Of a DNA stretch of 64,000 nucleotides, positions 6,569 through 14,557 are shown one piece after another. Numbering within the stretch: position 1 is the stretch's first letter; each line of letters starts with the position of its first letter. Position numbers and translations under genes: made by a program. The notes beneath the pieces were generated by a model. That model was not told the DNA's origin. It saw only the letters and a list, made by a program, of their open reading frames with translations, and did no database searches. This stretch comes from Gammaproteobacteria bacterium. Lineage in GTDB: Bacteria > Pseudomonadota > Gammaproteobacteria > Eutrophobiales > Eutrophobiaceae. The stretch is taken from positions 129,388-193,387 of the forward strand of contig JAJDUB010000073.1 of assembly GCA_022826885.1 (NCBI GenBank). The letters run 5' to 3'.

Positions 6569-7741
6569 ATGAGCCTGTTTGCCAAATTCCAGCCCCTGGT
6601 ACAGGACCGGCATAGCCTGCTGGGCGAGGGCGTAGATCCTTTCGGCGCGCCCATTGAAGAAATCTATTCACCGACGGAAGCGCGTATCAACGGCAGGAGA
6701 ACGATCCTGGCCGGCACCAACAACTACCTGGGCCTTACCTTCGACAAGGAATGCCTTGATGCGGCCCATGCCGCACTGGACGAACTGGGAACGGGGACGA
6801 CCGGATCAAGAATGGCCAACGGCAGCTTTTCCGGCCACCGGGCGCTGGAACGGGAAATCGCCGCGTTCTACGAATGCGACAAGGCCATCGTATTCACCAC
6901 AGGCTACCAGGCCAACCTGGCGGTGATATCCGGCCTGGCGAACAACGAAGACACCATAGTCATAGACGCCGACAGCCATGCCAGCATCTACGACGGGTGC
7001 CGGCTGAGCGGCGCCGACGTCGTGCGCTTCCGCCACAATAATCCCGACGACCTGCACAAACGTTTGAAACGCCTGGGAGAGCGTGCGGCAAACACACTGG
7101 TCATCATCGAAGGCATCTACAGCATGCTGGGGGACAAGGCCCGCATCCGGGAATTCGTCGAGGTGAAAAACGCACATCAAGCCATGCTGCTGGTGGATGA
7201 AGCCCATTCGCTGGGCGTGCTGGGCGAGCGCGGCAGGGGCCTGGTGGAAGAGGCCGGCGTCATCAACGAAGCGGATTTCATAGTCGGCACCTTCAGTAAA
7301 AGCCTGGCCAGCACCGGCGGGTATTGCGTCAGCAACCACCCGCAGCTCGACCTGATACGCTATGCGAGCAGGCCGTATATCTTCACTGCATCGCCCTGCC
7401 CTTCGGTGATCGCGTCCACCCGGGAAGCGCTGAAACGGGTGGAAAACGGCGCCGACCTGCGCGCCCGGCTGTGGCGTCACGCACGGCGCCTTTACCGGCA
7501 CCTGCTCGACGCCGGTTATGAACTGGGACCCGAACCCTGCCCGGTGATCGCAGCCCTGCTGGACACCAGGGAGCAGGCCCTGGCGCTGTGGCGCGGCCTG
7601 CACGAGCACGGCGTCTATGTGAACCTGATCTTCCCGCCTGCGACGCCCGACGGCAAATCACTGGTGCGCATAAGCGTCTGCGCCGCCCACACCGATGAAC
7701 AGATAGACAAAATCTGCGAGGCGTTCAGCGCACTGTCGTGA
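6569..7741 (+). CDS. spt: Serine palmitoyltransferase-like alpha-oxoamine synthase
   Basis: A 390-residue PLP enzyme of the AOS family (SPT, KBL, BioF, ALAS). Visible features: GTGTTGSRMANGSFSGHRALE (split: GTGTTGSR then MANGSFSGH, residues ~77-90), the PLP pyridine-binding DEAHSLGVLG (D210, H213), and the Schiff-base lysine K244 in TFSKSLASTGG. The family condenses an amino acid with an acyl thioester, releasing CO2. BioF is excluded as the best call because no other bio gene is near and a dedicated ACP, acyl-ACP ligase and reductase precede it; this is the ceramide arrangement. Product would be 3-oxosphinganine from serine and a C16-18 acyl-ACP. Its stop TGA overlaps the GTG start of the flippase. 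Confidence 0.82.
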   Translation: MSLFAKFQPLVQDRHSLLGEGVDPFGAPIEEIYSPTEARINGRRTILAGTNNYLGLTFDKECLDAAHAALDELGTGTTGSRMANGSFSGHRALEREIAAFYECDKAIVFTTGYQANLAVISGLANNEDTIVIDADSHASIYDGCRLSGADVVRFRHNNPDDLHKRLKRLGERAANTLVIIEGIYSMLGDKARIREFVEVKNAHQAMLLVDEAHSLGVLGERGRGLVEEAGVINEADFIVGTFSKSLASTGGYCVSNHPQLDLIRYASRPYIFTASPCPSVIASTREALKRVENGADLRARLWRHARRLYRHLLDAGYELGPEPCPVIAALLDTREQALALWRGLHEHGVYVNLIFPPATPDGKSLVRISVCAAHTDEQIDKICEAFSALS

Positions 7742-9039
7742 CGAACGACGGTCTTTACCGCCGGGTTTTCAAAAACTCCGCCATGCTGACCGCGGGCAAG
7801 CTGTATACCGCCCTGGCCGGCCTGGTGTACCTTGCCCTGGCCACCCGCGCCCTGGGCGCCCATAATTTCGGCGTTCTCATCCTTATCCATGCCTATGCCG
7901 TCGCGGTCCGGGACTTTATCACTTTAAAGACCGCGGAGTGCGTGGTCAGGTACGGCGCGCTGTGCCTGGAGAATAATGCGCGGGAGGATTTCCAGAAACT
8001 GATCAAATTTACAACGCTCCTGGACATCGGTTTTTGCGTTCTCGGCACACTGGTGGGTATCCTAGCCTTATCCAGGATCGGCCCCTGGTTCGGCGTAACG
8101 GAAGATCTGGAACTTGTGGCGGCCGTTTACTGCTGCATGATCCTGTTCAACTTCAAGACAACTTCCCTGGGCCTGCTGCGTCTGTTTAACCGCTTCGACC
8201 TGGTGGCGCTGATGCTGATGGTCGTCCCGACGATCCGGCTCGCCGGCGCCTGTGCCGCCTACTTCTTCTACCAGCATATCAGCGCATTCCTCCTGTTCTG
8301 GTTTCTCGCCGGCGCCGTTCAGTGTCTGGCCACCGTCTGGTTCGGCTGGCGCGAATTCAGCCACCGGGGCTTCGGCAGGGATATGAACTTCAGTATGAAA
8401 CACCTGATCAGGCCCCATGAAGGAATCCTCTCGTTTATCTGGGCTTCCCATTTGAACAGGACCCTGTATACCTCGACTGTACATATCGCCACCCTCATCA
8501 TCGGCGCCATGTCCGGACCGGCAGTCGCCGGCCTGTTCAAGATCGCCCAGGAATCCGCGGCCGTGCTGATCAAACCCGCCCAGTTATTCACCGAAACGGT
8601 TTACCCGGAAATGACAAAAATCGCGGTGACAAAACAATTCAACCGCCTCTGGAACGTCATCAGGCACTCGGCCCTGGTCGGCGGGGCCATTGCCGGCTTT
8701 ATCCTGTTGCTGGTTTTCCTGTTCGGGCAGTCCCTGCTGGGCCTGTTCTTCGGCGCGGAATACGTCAGCGCCTACGATATCCTGGTACTGCTCATGATCG
8801 GGGCCGCCATCACGATGACCTCCTTCGCCCTGGAACCCGCCCTGTTTTCCATAGGCCGTCCCGAGGTATCCATGCACATCAGGGTGTTCACCACAATCCT
8901 GCACATCACGGCTCTGGTCCTGCTGTTGCCGAAAATCGGCCTGGTGGGCGCCGGCATCGCCGCCATCGCCGGGAGCCTGGCGACGGCCCTGCTATTGCTG
9001 TTCTACTCCAACCGCCTGATCAGAAAATCCGCGGATTAA
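7738..9039 (+). CDS. Polysaccharide/lipid flippase, MOP superfamily (Wzx-like)
   Basis: A 433-residue membrane protein with roughly 12-14 hydrophobic segments spread along its whole length and the N-terminal NSAMLTAGKLYTALAGLVYLALATRALG seen here as two parts (NSAMLTAGKLYTALAGL and VYLALATRALG), typical of polysaccharide-biosynthesis flippases. It starts at GTG 7738 and overlaps the SPT stop by four bases (GTGA), so it belongs to the same operon. Wzx-type proteins flip undecaprenyl-linked glycans; in this position it may move a glycosylated or headgroup-bearing sphingolipid across the inner membrane, which is inference. No ligase or polymerase gene is adjacent. It is the last gene before two palindromes at 9055-9130, which may end the transcript. 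Confidence 0.8.
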   Translation: MTNDGLYRRVFKNSAMLTAGKLYTALAGLVYLALATRALGAHNFGVLILIHAYAVAVRDFITLKTAECVVRYGALCLENNAREDFQKLIKFTTLLDIGFCVLGTLVGILALSRIGPWFGVTEDLELVAAVYCCMILFNFKTTSLGLLRLFNRFDLVALMLMVVPTIRLAGACAAYFFYQHISAFLLFWFLAGAVQCLATVWFGWREFSHRGFGRDMNFSMKHLIRPHEGILSFIWASHLNRTLYTSTVHIATLIIGAMSGPAVAGLFKIAQESAAVLIKPAQLFTETVYPEMTKIAVTKQFNRLWNVIRHSALVGGAIAGFILLLVFLFGQSLLGLFFGAEYVSAYDILVLLMIGAAITMTSFALEPALFSIGRPEVSMHIRVFTTILHITALVLLLPKIGLVGAGIAAIAGSLATALLLLFYSNRLIRKSAD

Positions 9040-9054
9040 GGAAGCTCAGAGGCC

Positions 9055-9130
9055 GGGGACGGACTTAAGTCCGTCCCCACAATACCAGGGGTCAGAGTAA
9101 GAAATTCGTCAGAATTTTTACTCTGACCCC
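9055..9130. repeat. Two REP palindromes (GGGGACGG type and GGGGTCAGAG type)
   Basis: 9055-9078 is the perfect palindrome around ACTTAAGT with GGGGACGG and CCGTCCCC ends. 9088-9130 is GGGGTCAGAGTAA paired with TTACTCTGACCCC. The 43-base copy at 9088-9130 is identical to the one at 62277-62319. They lie between the convergent flippase and XdhC genes and could act as bidirectional terminators. Confidence 0.85.
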
Positions 9131-9141
9131 ATATATCTGCG

Positions 9142-9849
9142 TTAATCTGCGTCATCTGCGGATAAATCATTTCGCAGTGTCGCCGTGATCTCCGCCATGA
9201 TTGAAACGGCGATCTCCGCCGGGGAGCGGGCGCCGATGTCCAGTCCCACCGGCGCCTTGAGACGGGCTATCTCGGCCTCTTCGAACCCGGCTTCCTGCAG
9301 GCGCTCGACCCGCGCGGCCTGAGTCCTCCTGCTGCCCAGGGCGCCGATATAGAACGCCGGTGAGCGCAGCGCAGCCTGCAGGGCGGGATCGTCCAGTTTG
9401 GGATCGTGGGTCAGGGTCACCAGGGCAGTGCGAGTGTCCGGCGCCAGGACCTCCAGGGCGTAATCGGGCCATTCCGTATTCAGCGTCACCCCGGGGAAAC
9501 GGGCCTCGCTGGCGAACGCCTGCCTGGGATCCACCACCACCACGTCGTAGCCGCAGGACCGCGCGTAACTTGCGAGGTATTGGCCGGTATGCACCGCGCC
9601 GATGATGATCAGGCGCAGCGGCGCGTTGAATGGCTGAACGAACCAGTCCTGTCCCCGGACCTCGCGCCGCACACACCGATCCGTTCTCAGGGCCTGCATG
9701 GCGAGTTCATGCAGTTCCGCATCCTGCTCATCGACGTGCAGGCCGGGTTCCAGGACAAAGCTCTCATGGGTATCCAGGTCCCTGAACAACACGCAGGGCC
9801 GGTGCGCCGAACGGCAGGCGTTTATCTGTTCCAGCGACTCTTTGCGCAT
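9142..9849 (-). CDS. xdhC: XdhC-type protein, C-terminal Rossmann part
   Basis: A 235-residue protein. The centre RLIIIGAVHTGQYLASYA starts a Rossmann fold, and FYIGALGSRRTQAARVERL plus PVGLDIGARSPAEIAVSIMAEI are the conserved XdhC C-terminal motifs. XdhC binds molybdenum cofactor and helps sulfurate and insert it into xanthine-dehydrogenase-family enzymes. Here the usual N-terminal domain is a separate gene (9851-10168) whose TGA is one base before this ATG, so the two are co-translated. No xanthine or CO dehydrogenase subunit lies in the window, so the client enzyme must be elsewhere. Split XdhC pairs occur in other proteobacteria; a frameshift is less likely because stop and start are cleanly arranged. 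Confidence 0.85.
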   Translation of the reverse strand: MRKESLEQINACRSAHRPCVLFRDLDTHESFVLEPGLHVDEQDAELHELAMQALRTDRCVRREVRGQDWFVQPFNAPLRLIIIGAVHTGQYLASYARSCGYDVVVVDPRQAFASEARFPGVTLNTEWPDYALEVLAPDTRTALVTLTHDPKLDDPALQAALRSPAFYIGALGSRRTQAARVERLQEAGFEEAEIARLKAPVGLDIGARSPAEIAVSIMAEITATLRNDLSADDAD

Positions 9850-9850
9850 C

Positions 9851-10168
9851 TCAGCGTACGGGTTCCACGTAAACCTTGATGCGCCCGCCGCAGGCCAGGC
9901 CGACCTCCCAGGCCATCTCGTCGGTCACGCCGTATTCCAGCATACGCGGCTGCCCGGTCCTGATCACCTCTTCCGCCTCGCCGATCACGGCAGTCTCCAC
10001 GCACCCCCCGGAAACGGAGCCGATGAAGTTGGTCTGCCCGTCCACCAGCAGTTGGCTGCCGCCGGGCACCGGCGCCGACCCCCAGGTCTCGACCACGGTC
10101 GCCAGGGCGACATCCCGGCCCTCGGCCAGCCACCGCTGCGCGGTATCGAGAATGTCCAGTTCAGCCAT
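9851..10168 (-). CDS. XdhC/CoxI-type protein, N-terminal domain
   Basis: A 105-residue protein with ATVVETWGSAPVPGGSQLLV (residues ~22-41) and GSVSGGCVETAVIGEA (~50-65), then GLACGGRIKVYVEP at the end. These are the XdhC_CoxI domain signatures, including the conserved cysteine of SGGCVE and the ACGG motif near the C-terminus. It is the first gene of a two-gene operon with the Rossmann part at 9142-9849. It starts divergently from the sulfhydrylase at 10238, with a 69-base gap that must carry both promoters. Role: delivery or sulfuration of molybdenum cofactor. Confidence 0.85.
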   Translation of the reverse strand: MAELDILDTAQRWLAEGRDVALATVVETWGSAPVPGGSQLLVDGQTNFIGSVSGGCVETAVIGEAEEVIRTGQPRMLEYGVTDEMAWEVGLACGGRIKVYVEPVR

Positions 10169-10178
10169 ATTTATTCAA

Positions 10179-10210
10179 TTGATTCTGTTTGTCCCAACCT
10201 CCAGTATAAT
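10179..10210 (+). promoter_or_regulatory. Possible promoter of the sulfhydrylase gene
   Basis: A perfect TATAAT lies at 10205-10210, 28 bases before the ATG. The -35 is weak (TTGATT at 10179-10184, 20-base spacer). The gap is too short for a SAM riboswitch. Confidence 0.35.
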
Positions 10211-10237
10211 AAAACAAAAAAGATTCCAGAGATACAA

Positions 10238-11530
10238 ATGGCCAAACTGAAATACCCCGGCTTCGACACCATCAGCCTGCACGGCGGGCAACGCCCCGAC
10301 CCGGTGACCGGCGCGCGCGCCGCGCCCATTTACCAGACCACCTCGTTCGTGTTCAGGGAAACGGACCAGGCATCTTCCATGTTCGACCTCGCCAGGTCGG
10401 GACATGTCTATTCCCGCATCTCCAACCCGACGGTGGCGGTGCTGGAAGAACGCATTGCCGGGTTGGAAGGGGGTACCGGCGCAGTGGCGACGGCCAGCGG
10501 CATGGCCGCCATCCACCTGGCGATATGCACGCTGATGGACGGCGGCAGCCATATCGTCGCATCCCACGCCCTGTATGGCGGCACCCATAACCTGTTCACT
10601 TACACCCTGCCCCGGTTCGGCATTGAGACCACCTTCGTGGACCCCAGAGACCCGGAAGCGTTCGGGCAGGCCATCCGCCCTGAAACCCGCCTGGTTTATG
10701 CCGAAACCATAGGCAATCCCCGTTGCGAAGTCCTCGACATCGAAGCGGTTGCCGGCATTGCTCACGCGGCGCAGGTTCCGCTGATGCTGGATTCGACCCT
10801 GACCACGCCTTACCTGCTGAAACCCTTCGATCACGGCGCGGACATCGTCATCCACTCCCTCACCAAGTTCATCGGCGGGCATGGAGTCGCCATCGGCGGC
10901 ATTATCGTGGATTCCGGCCGCTTCGACTGGGATGCCTCCGGCAAATTTTCGGGCCTGACGGAACCATACGAAGGAATCCTGGACATCGATTTCGCCGAGG
11001 ATTTCGGGCCGGACGCCTTCCTGCACCGGGCGCGGCGCGAGGGTCTGAGAGACTTCGGCGCGGCGCTCAGCCCCGCCAGCGCGTTTTACATCCTGCAGGG
11101 TGTGGAAACGCTGGCGCTGAGAATGGACAAGCATGTCGCCAATACCAGGCAAATCGTCGAGTGCCTGGATGACAACGATGCCGTGGAATATGTCACTTAC
11201 CCGGAGCTGCCGGGTCATCCTGATCATGACCTGGCAAAAAAGCTGTTGCCGGGGGGGTGCGGTTCGGTGTTCAGTTTTGAACTGAAAGGCGGGCGAGAGG
11301 CGGGCCGCAGGTTCATCGAAGCCCTGCAGGTGTTTTCCCACCTGGCTAACGTGGGCGATGCAAAATCCCTGGTGATCCATCCGGCTTCGACCACCCACAG
11401 CCGCATGGACGATGACGCCCTGGAACAGGCCGGCATCAGTGAAGGACTGGTCCGGCTCTCGGTCGGCCTGGAAGACCCGGAGGACCTGATCAACGATTTG
11501 AACCGGGCTTTGTACCGACCGCAGAAATAA
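10238..11530 (+). CDS. metY: O-acetylhomoserine/O-acetylserine sulfhydrylase-type PLP enzyme
   Basis: A 430-residue Cys/Met-metabolism PLP enzyme. ISLHGGQRPDPVTGARAAPIYQTTSF is the family N-terminus (given here as ISLHGGQRPDP and ARAAPIYQTTSF), SRISNPTVAVLEERIAGLEGG contains the PLP-phosphate-binding arginine region, and HSLTKFIGGHG carries the Schiff-base lysine K210. The C-terminal FIEALQVFSHLANVGDAKSLVIHPASTTHS is the signature of O-acetylhomoserine sulfhydrylases (split: FIEALQVFSHLANVG, SLVIHPASTTHS). It makes homocysteine from O-acetylhomoserine and sulfide. The ATG at 10238 is preferred over earlier in-frame starts because these would run through the divergent xdhC gene and the AT-rich promoter. 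The MetF-like gene at 12472 fits a methionine theme. Confidence 0.92.
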   Translation: MAKLKYPGFDTISLHGGQRPDPVTGARAAPIYQTTSFVFRETDQASSMFDLARSGHVYSRISNPTVAVLEERIAGLEGGTGAVATASGMAAIHLAICTLMDGGSHIVASHALYGGTHNLFTYTLPRFGIETTFVDPRDPEAFGQAIRPETRLVYAETIGNPRCEVLDIEAVAGIAHAAQVPLMLDSTLTTPYLLKPFDHGADIVIHSLTKFIGGHGVAIGGIIVDSGRFDWDASGKFSGLTEPYEGILDIDFAEDFGPDAFLHRARREGLRDFGAALSPASAFYILQGVETLALRMDKHVANTRQIVECLDDNDAVEYVTYPELPGHPDHDLAKKLLPGGCGSVFSFELKGGREAGRRFIEALQVFSHLANVGDAKSLVIHPASTTHSRMDDDALEQAGISEGLVRLSVGLEDPEDLINDLNRALYRPQK

Positions 11531-11542
11531 AATAATATCTTG

Positions 11543-11640
11543 CCGTCATTCCGGCGAAAGCCGGAATCCAGTGAAAGAAAGAGTCGCCCAGAGGGCGACA
11601 CAGTATCTTGCTGGATGCCGGGTCAAGCCCGGCATGACAA
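11543..11640. repeat. Composite REP-like repeat, three hairpins
   Basis: CGTCATTCCGGC...GCCGGAATCCAG, then GTCGCCCAGAGGGCGAC, then CTGGATGCCGGG...CCCGGCATGACA. The same three modules recombine in other orders at 51718-51811 and 59279-59462. It lies between the sulfhydrylase stop and the hydrolase start. Confidence 0.8.
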
Positions 11641-11657
11641 CGTCGGAATGCAGACAA

Positions 11658-12452
11658 ATGGAAATAAGAATAGATAGTCATAGTGTGTTTGCCGCGACCG
11701 GCCGGGAAGATTTCAAGCCCGGCCTGCCGGGCATTATCTTTATTCATGGCGCCGGTCTCGATCACACGGTCTGGACCCTGTTCAACCGCTATTTCGCCAA
11801 AAAGCGGTTCAATTCCATCGCCATCGACCTCCCGGGTCACGGGCGCTCCGGGGGAGAACCGCTGCCGTCAATAGAAGCGAATGCAGCCTGGCTGCTTGAT
11901 TTAATCCAGGCCCTGGAACTGGAAGAGGCCGCCCTGGTGGGCCACAGCATGGGGGCGCTGATCGCCCTGGAAGCGGCGCACCGGGCGCAGGCCGGGGTCG
12001 GCAGGCTCGTGTTGCTGGGCGCAGCGGCGCCCATGCCGGTGGCTGAACCCCTGCTGGATGCGGCGCGCAGGAACCATCACGGCGCGGTCGACATGATCAT
12101 GCTGTATGCCCATGCCTGGTGCTCGCAACTTGGCGGCAACCCCGTTGCCGGCATCCATATCATGAACAGCAATATGCGGCTCCTGGAACGGTCCCTGGAA
12201 AACGTCTTGTTCACGGACCTCAATGCCTGCAATGAATACACCGGCGGCCTGGCGGCGGCGCAGGACATCCGGGCGCCGGCGAACCTGATCCTCGGAAAAC
12301 AGGACCGGATGACACCGCCGGCGGCGGCCATCGGCCTTATTGACGCGCTGGAGCAGGCACAGGTGGACACCCTGGAAGATTGCGGGCACATGATGTTGTC
12401 GGAGCAACCGGAAGCCGTGCATCGCCTACTGGCCGGGATATTCGGGATATAA
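11658..12452 (+). CDS. Alpha/beta hydrolase
   Basis: A 264-residue alpha/beta-hydrolase-fold protein: HGAGLDHTVW oxyanion segment (residues ~27-36), nucleophile elbow GHSMGAL with S97, acid region LILGKQDRMTPP (~215-226) and the C-terminal catalytic histidine in EDCGHMMLSEQPEAV. Such enzymes cleave esters, thioesters or C-C bonds in small molecules; substrate is not evident. The ATG at 11658 is chosen over an in-frame start at 11571 that would translate the REP repeat. It is followed after 19 bases by the MetF-like gene. No signal peptide, so it is cytoplasmic. Confidence 0.88.
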   Translation: MEIRIDSHSVFAATGREDFKPGLPGIIFIHGAGLDHTVWTLFNRYFAKKRFNSIAIDLPGHGRSGGEPLPSIEANAAWLLDLIQALELEEAALVGHSMGALIALEAAHRAQAGVGRLVLLGAAAPMPVAEPLLDAARRNHHGAVDMIMLYAHAWCSQLGGNPVAGIHIMNSNMRLLERSLENVLFTDLNACNEYTGGLAAAQDIRAPANLILGKQDRMTPPAAAIGLIDALEQAQVDTLEDCGHMMLSEQPEAVHRLLAGIFGI

Positions 12453-12471
12453 TGGCCGCAGGACAAAGGCA

Positions 12472-13365
12472 ATGAATAAGCTGGAAACGTCACTGAACGA
12501 AGGCAGGTTCTGTTTTACCGCGGAACTCGTGCCGCCGCTGGCGGCCTCTGCCGGCAGCCTGCTGGAAGAAGCCGGCATGCTGGACGGCCGGGTGCAAGCC
12601 ATCAATGTAACCGACGGCGCCGCGGCCAGGACCACCATGTCGAGCGCCGCCGCCGCTGCCCTGCTCGCCGTCAACGGCATGGAGCCGGTGCTGCAACTGA
12701 CCTGCCGCGACCGCAACCGTATTGCGCTGTGCGCCGACCTGGTCGGTTGCGCGGCATTCGGCGTCTCCAACCTGCTGCTGCTGACGGGAGACGACCCCGC
12801 CAGGGGGGATCAGCCCGAAGCCAGGGCAGTGCACGATATCGACAGCACCGCCCTGATCACCCTCGCCCGGGACATGAGCGACAAAGGCGCCCTGCCGAAC
12901 GGCCGGGAGATCGAGCCCCCTCCCCGTTTCCTCATCGGCGCGGCGGACGTGCCGCAGCGGCCTGATGACAAGGGTACCCCGCCCGGTATCACCAGGAAGA
13001 CAGACGCAGGCGCCCGTTTCATACAGACCCAGTTGTGTTACGACATCGACCTGATCGAGGCATACGCCGGCTACATGGGAGAATGGGGCATCGCGGACAG
13101 GGCCGGGATTCTCATCGGCCTGGGACCCGTGGCCTCCGCCCGGTCCGCCAGGTGGATGCGGGAGAATCTCTGGGGGGTGGCTTTCCCGGACTCCCTGATT
13201 CAACGACTTGAGGACAGCAGCGACCCGAAACAGGAGGGCCGCCGTATCTGTATCGAACTGATCGAACGCCTGCAGAAGATTGACGGCATAGCCGGTGTGC
13301 ACCTGATGGCGCCCGGCCAGTCCGCCCGGTCCATTGCGGCGCTGCTGTCGGAACTGGGCAAATAA
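12472..13365 (+). CDS. Methylenetetrahydrofolate reductase family protein (MetF-like)
   Basis: A 297-residue TIM-barrel protein. FTAELVPPLAAS opens with the MTHFR-type T-x-E-x-x-P segment, NVTDGAAA and QLTCRDRNRIAL are conserved barrel motifs (in MetF the latter is HLTCxxxN), and LLLTGDDPARG matches the LALRGDxP loop. FIQTQLCYDIDLIEAY resembles FxITQxxFD. MetF reduces methylenetetrahydrofolate to the methyl form for methionine synthesis using FAD. The divergence of the motifs means the protein could be an MTHFR paralogue with another folate or flavin role. Position after a hydrolase and the homocysteine-making sulfhydrylase is consistent with one-carbon/methionine metabolism. Confidence 0.8.
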   Translation: MNKLETSLNEGRFCFTAELVPPLAASAGSLLEEAGMLDGRVQAINVTDGAAARTTMSSAAAAALLAVNGMEPVLQLTCRDRNRIALCADLVGCAAFGVSNLLLLTGDDPARGDQPEARAVHDIDSTALITLARDMSDKGALPNGREIEPPPRFLIGAADVPQRPDDKGTPPGITRKTDAGARFIQTQLCYDIDLIEAYAGYMGEWGIADRAGILIGLGPVASARSARWMRENLWGVAFPDSLIQRLEDSSDPKQEGRRICIELIERLQKIDGIAGVHLMAPGQSARSIAALLSELGK

Positions 13366-13381
13366 AGGTATAATTTCCCCC

Positions 13382-13888
13382 ATGAAAAAACTTCTCACGG
13401 TTATCTTCCTGGCGTGTTTGTGGGCCGGGCCGGCGCTCGCGGATTTCGTTGACGGCGTGTTCGCCTATAACAGGGGCGACTACGAACAGGCCTACAACAC
13501 CATGCGTTCCCTCGCCGAAACCTCTGAAGACGGCCTCGCCCAGTATTACGTCGCCATGATGTACCTGCAAGGCCAGGGCGTGGGACAGAGCTACGAGGAA
13601 GCCGCCAATTGGTTCCGCAAGGCAGCGGAGCAACGCGTCAAGCAGGCCCAGTTCCGTCTGGCGGAGCTTTATATGCAAGGCAGGGGTGTGCCCAGAGACT
13701 ACGAATATGCCTACGCATGGTACCGGACCGGGGCCGAGCACCAGCACAGGAAATCCATCGATGCATTGCCGTCAGCGCGGGAAAACCTGTCGGCGGAGGA
13801 ACTGGAAGAGGCGGAAAAGCTGTCGCGCAAATTCATCAGGCAATACGGGCCCAAGGAAGAAAAACCGCCTGGAAATAAAGGAAACTGA
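13382..13888 (+). CDS. Sel1-repeat periplasmic protein
   Basis: A 168-residue protein with a signal peptide (MKKLLTVIFLACLWAGPALA, cleavage after ALA) and three Sel1-type TPR repeats: FAYNRGDYEQAYNTMRSLAE, then AQYYVAMMYLQGQGVGQSYEEA and AQFRLAELYMQGRGVPRDYEYA (the last two are shortened here to their A-x-L-x-x-x-Y-x-x-G-x-G-V cores). Sel1 repeats mediate protein contacts, often in envelope stress or polysaccharide regulation. The C-terminus is charged (KEEKPPGNKGN). The ATG at 13382 is chosen because it gives a clean signal peptide. The partner is unknown. Its stop codon lies within a 12-bp inverted repeat. Confidence 0.85.
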   Translation: MKKLLTVIFLACLWAGPALADFVDGVFAYNRGDYEQAYNTMRSLAETSEDGLAQYYVAMMYLQGQGVGQSYEEAANWFRKAAEQRVKQAQFRLAELYMQGRGVPRDYEYAYAWYRTGAEHQHRKSIDALPSARENLSAEELEEAEKLSRKFIRQYGPKEEKPPGNKGN

Positions 13889-13912
13889 ACAAGTCCATCC
13901 TGGACTTGTTCA
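13886..13912. terminator. Inverted repeat, probable bidirectional terminator
   Basis: TGAACAAGTCCA (13886-13897) pairs perfectly with TGGACTTGTTCA (13901-13912) around TCC. It lies between convergent genes and includes the TGA of the Sel1 gene. There is no strong T run, so the termination role is an inference. Confidence 0.55.
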
Positions 13913-13926
13913 GAGCTTTCTGAAAC

Positions 13927-14532
13927 CTACAGGTAACGCAGGTCCTCGGGCCGGTCGAGATCGCGGCGTGCCGGCAGTTCATACAGCCTCAGCCCCAACT
14001 GCGCGACCCGCTCCCGGGTATCCTCCAGCACCTGGTCCGTGCCCCACTTGATGCCGGCAAACAGTTCCCAATATAACCTGGAAAGTCCGACCAGGTAGTA
14101 CCCACCGTCATGGGCCGGGCCCAGGACTACGTCTGTCCCGGCGCCAAGTTGTTCCAGGGCAATGTCGATATCCGTCGCGGCCAGGTCCATGCAATCACCG
14201 CCGATCAGCGCCACGTGCCGGTAGACCTGCAAAGCCTGCTCCATGGCAAAACACATGCGTTCACCCAGGTCGGCGCCGCCCTGCGAGCGCAGTGTCAGTG
14301 AAAACCTGTCCTCGAGTTCCAGCAGGACGGGATGCTGCGTTGTCGGCGTACACCAAAGCTCGATATCGTCCGCTGTCGATGCGCGCGCCGTTTCCAGGGT
14401 ACGTTGCAATAACCCGGCCTGGATTGTCACAGCGCGCTGCGCGTCCATCACGGACAACAAGCGGGTTTTCACGCTTCCCGGATCGGGCGTTCTCGTGAAA
14501 ACCAGCAATGCCGTCTTTTGTTCAACCCGCAT
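13927..14532 (-). CDS. DUF2064 nucleotidyltransferase-like protein (TIGR04282 type)
   Basis: A 201-residue protein with LLVFTRTPDPGSVKTRLL (residues ~9-26), QGGADLGERMCFAM, VALIGGDCMDL and DVVLGPAHDGGYYLVGL: the DUF2064/TIGR04282 signatures, a glycosyltransferase-A-like fold. Databases label it arsenosugar biosynthesis glycosyltransferase, but it is very often paired simply with a TIGR04283 glycosyltransferase, as here (14558-15232, 25 bases upstream on the same strand). No arsenic methylation or radical-SAM arsenosugar gene is nearby, so the name should not be taken as function. Probably the two make an activated sugar and transfer it to an unknown acceptor. Confidence 0.85.
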   Translation of the reverse strand: MRVEQKTALLVFTRTPDPGSVKTRLLSVMDAQRAVTIQAGLLQRTLETARASTADDIELWCTPTTQHPVLLELEDRFSLTLRSQGGADLGERMCFAMEQALQVYRHVALIGGDCMDLAATDIDIALEQLGAGTDVVLGPAHDGGYYLVGLSRLYWELFAGIKWGTDQVLEDTRERVAQLGLRLYELPARRDLDRPEDLRYL

Positions 14533-14557
14533 ATCGCATCACGGTGAGATATTCGGG

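Noticed and set aside
6569-7741. BioF (8-amino-7-oxononanoate synthase)
   Set aside because: Same fold and motifs, but no biotin genes are near and a dedicated ACP, acyl-ACP ligase and reductase precede it; not excluded without phylogeny.
10169-10237. SAM or cobalamin riboswitch before the sulfhydrylase
   Set aside because: The gap is 69 bases, AT-rich, and lacks a conserved aptamer structure.
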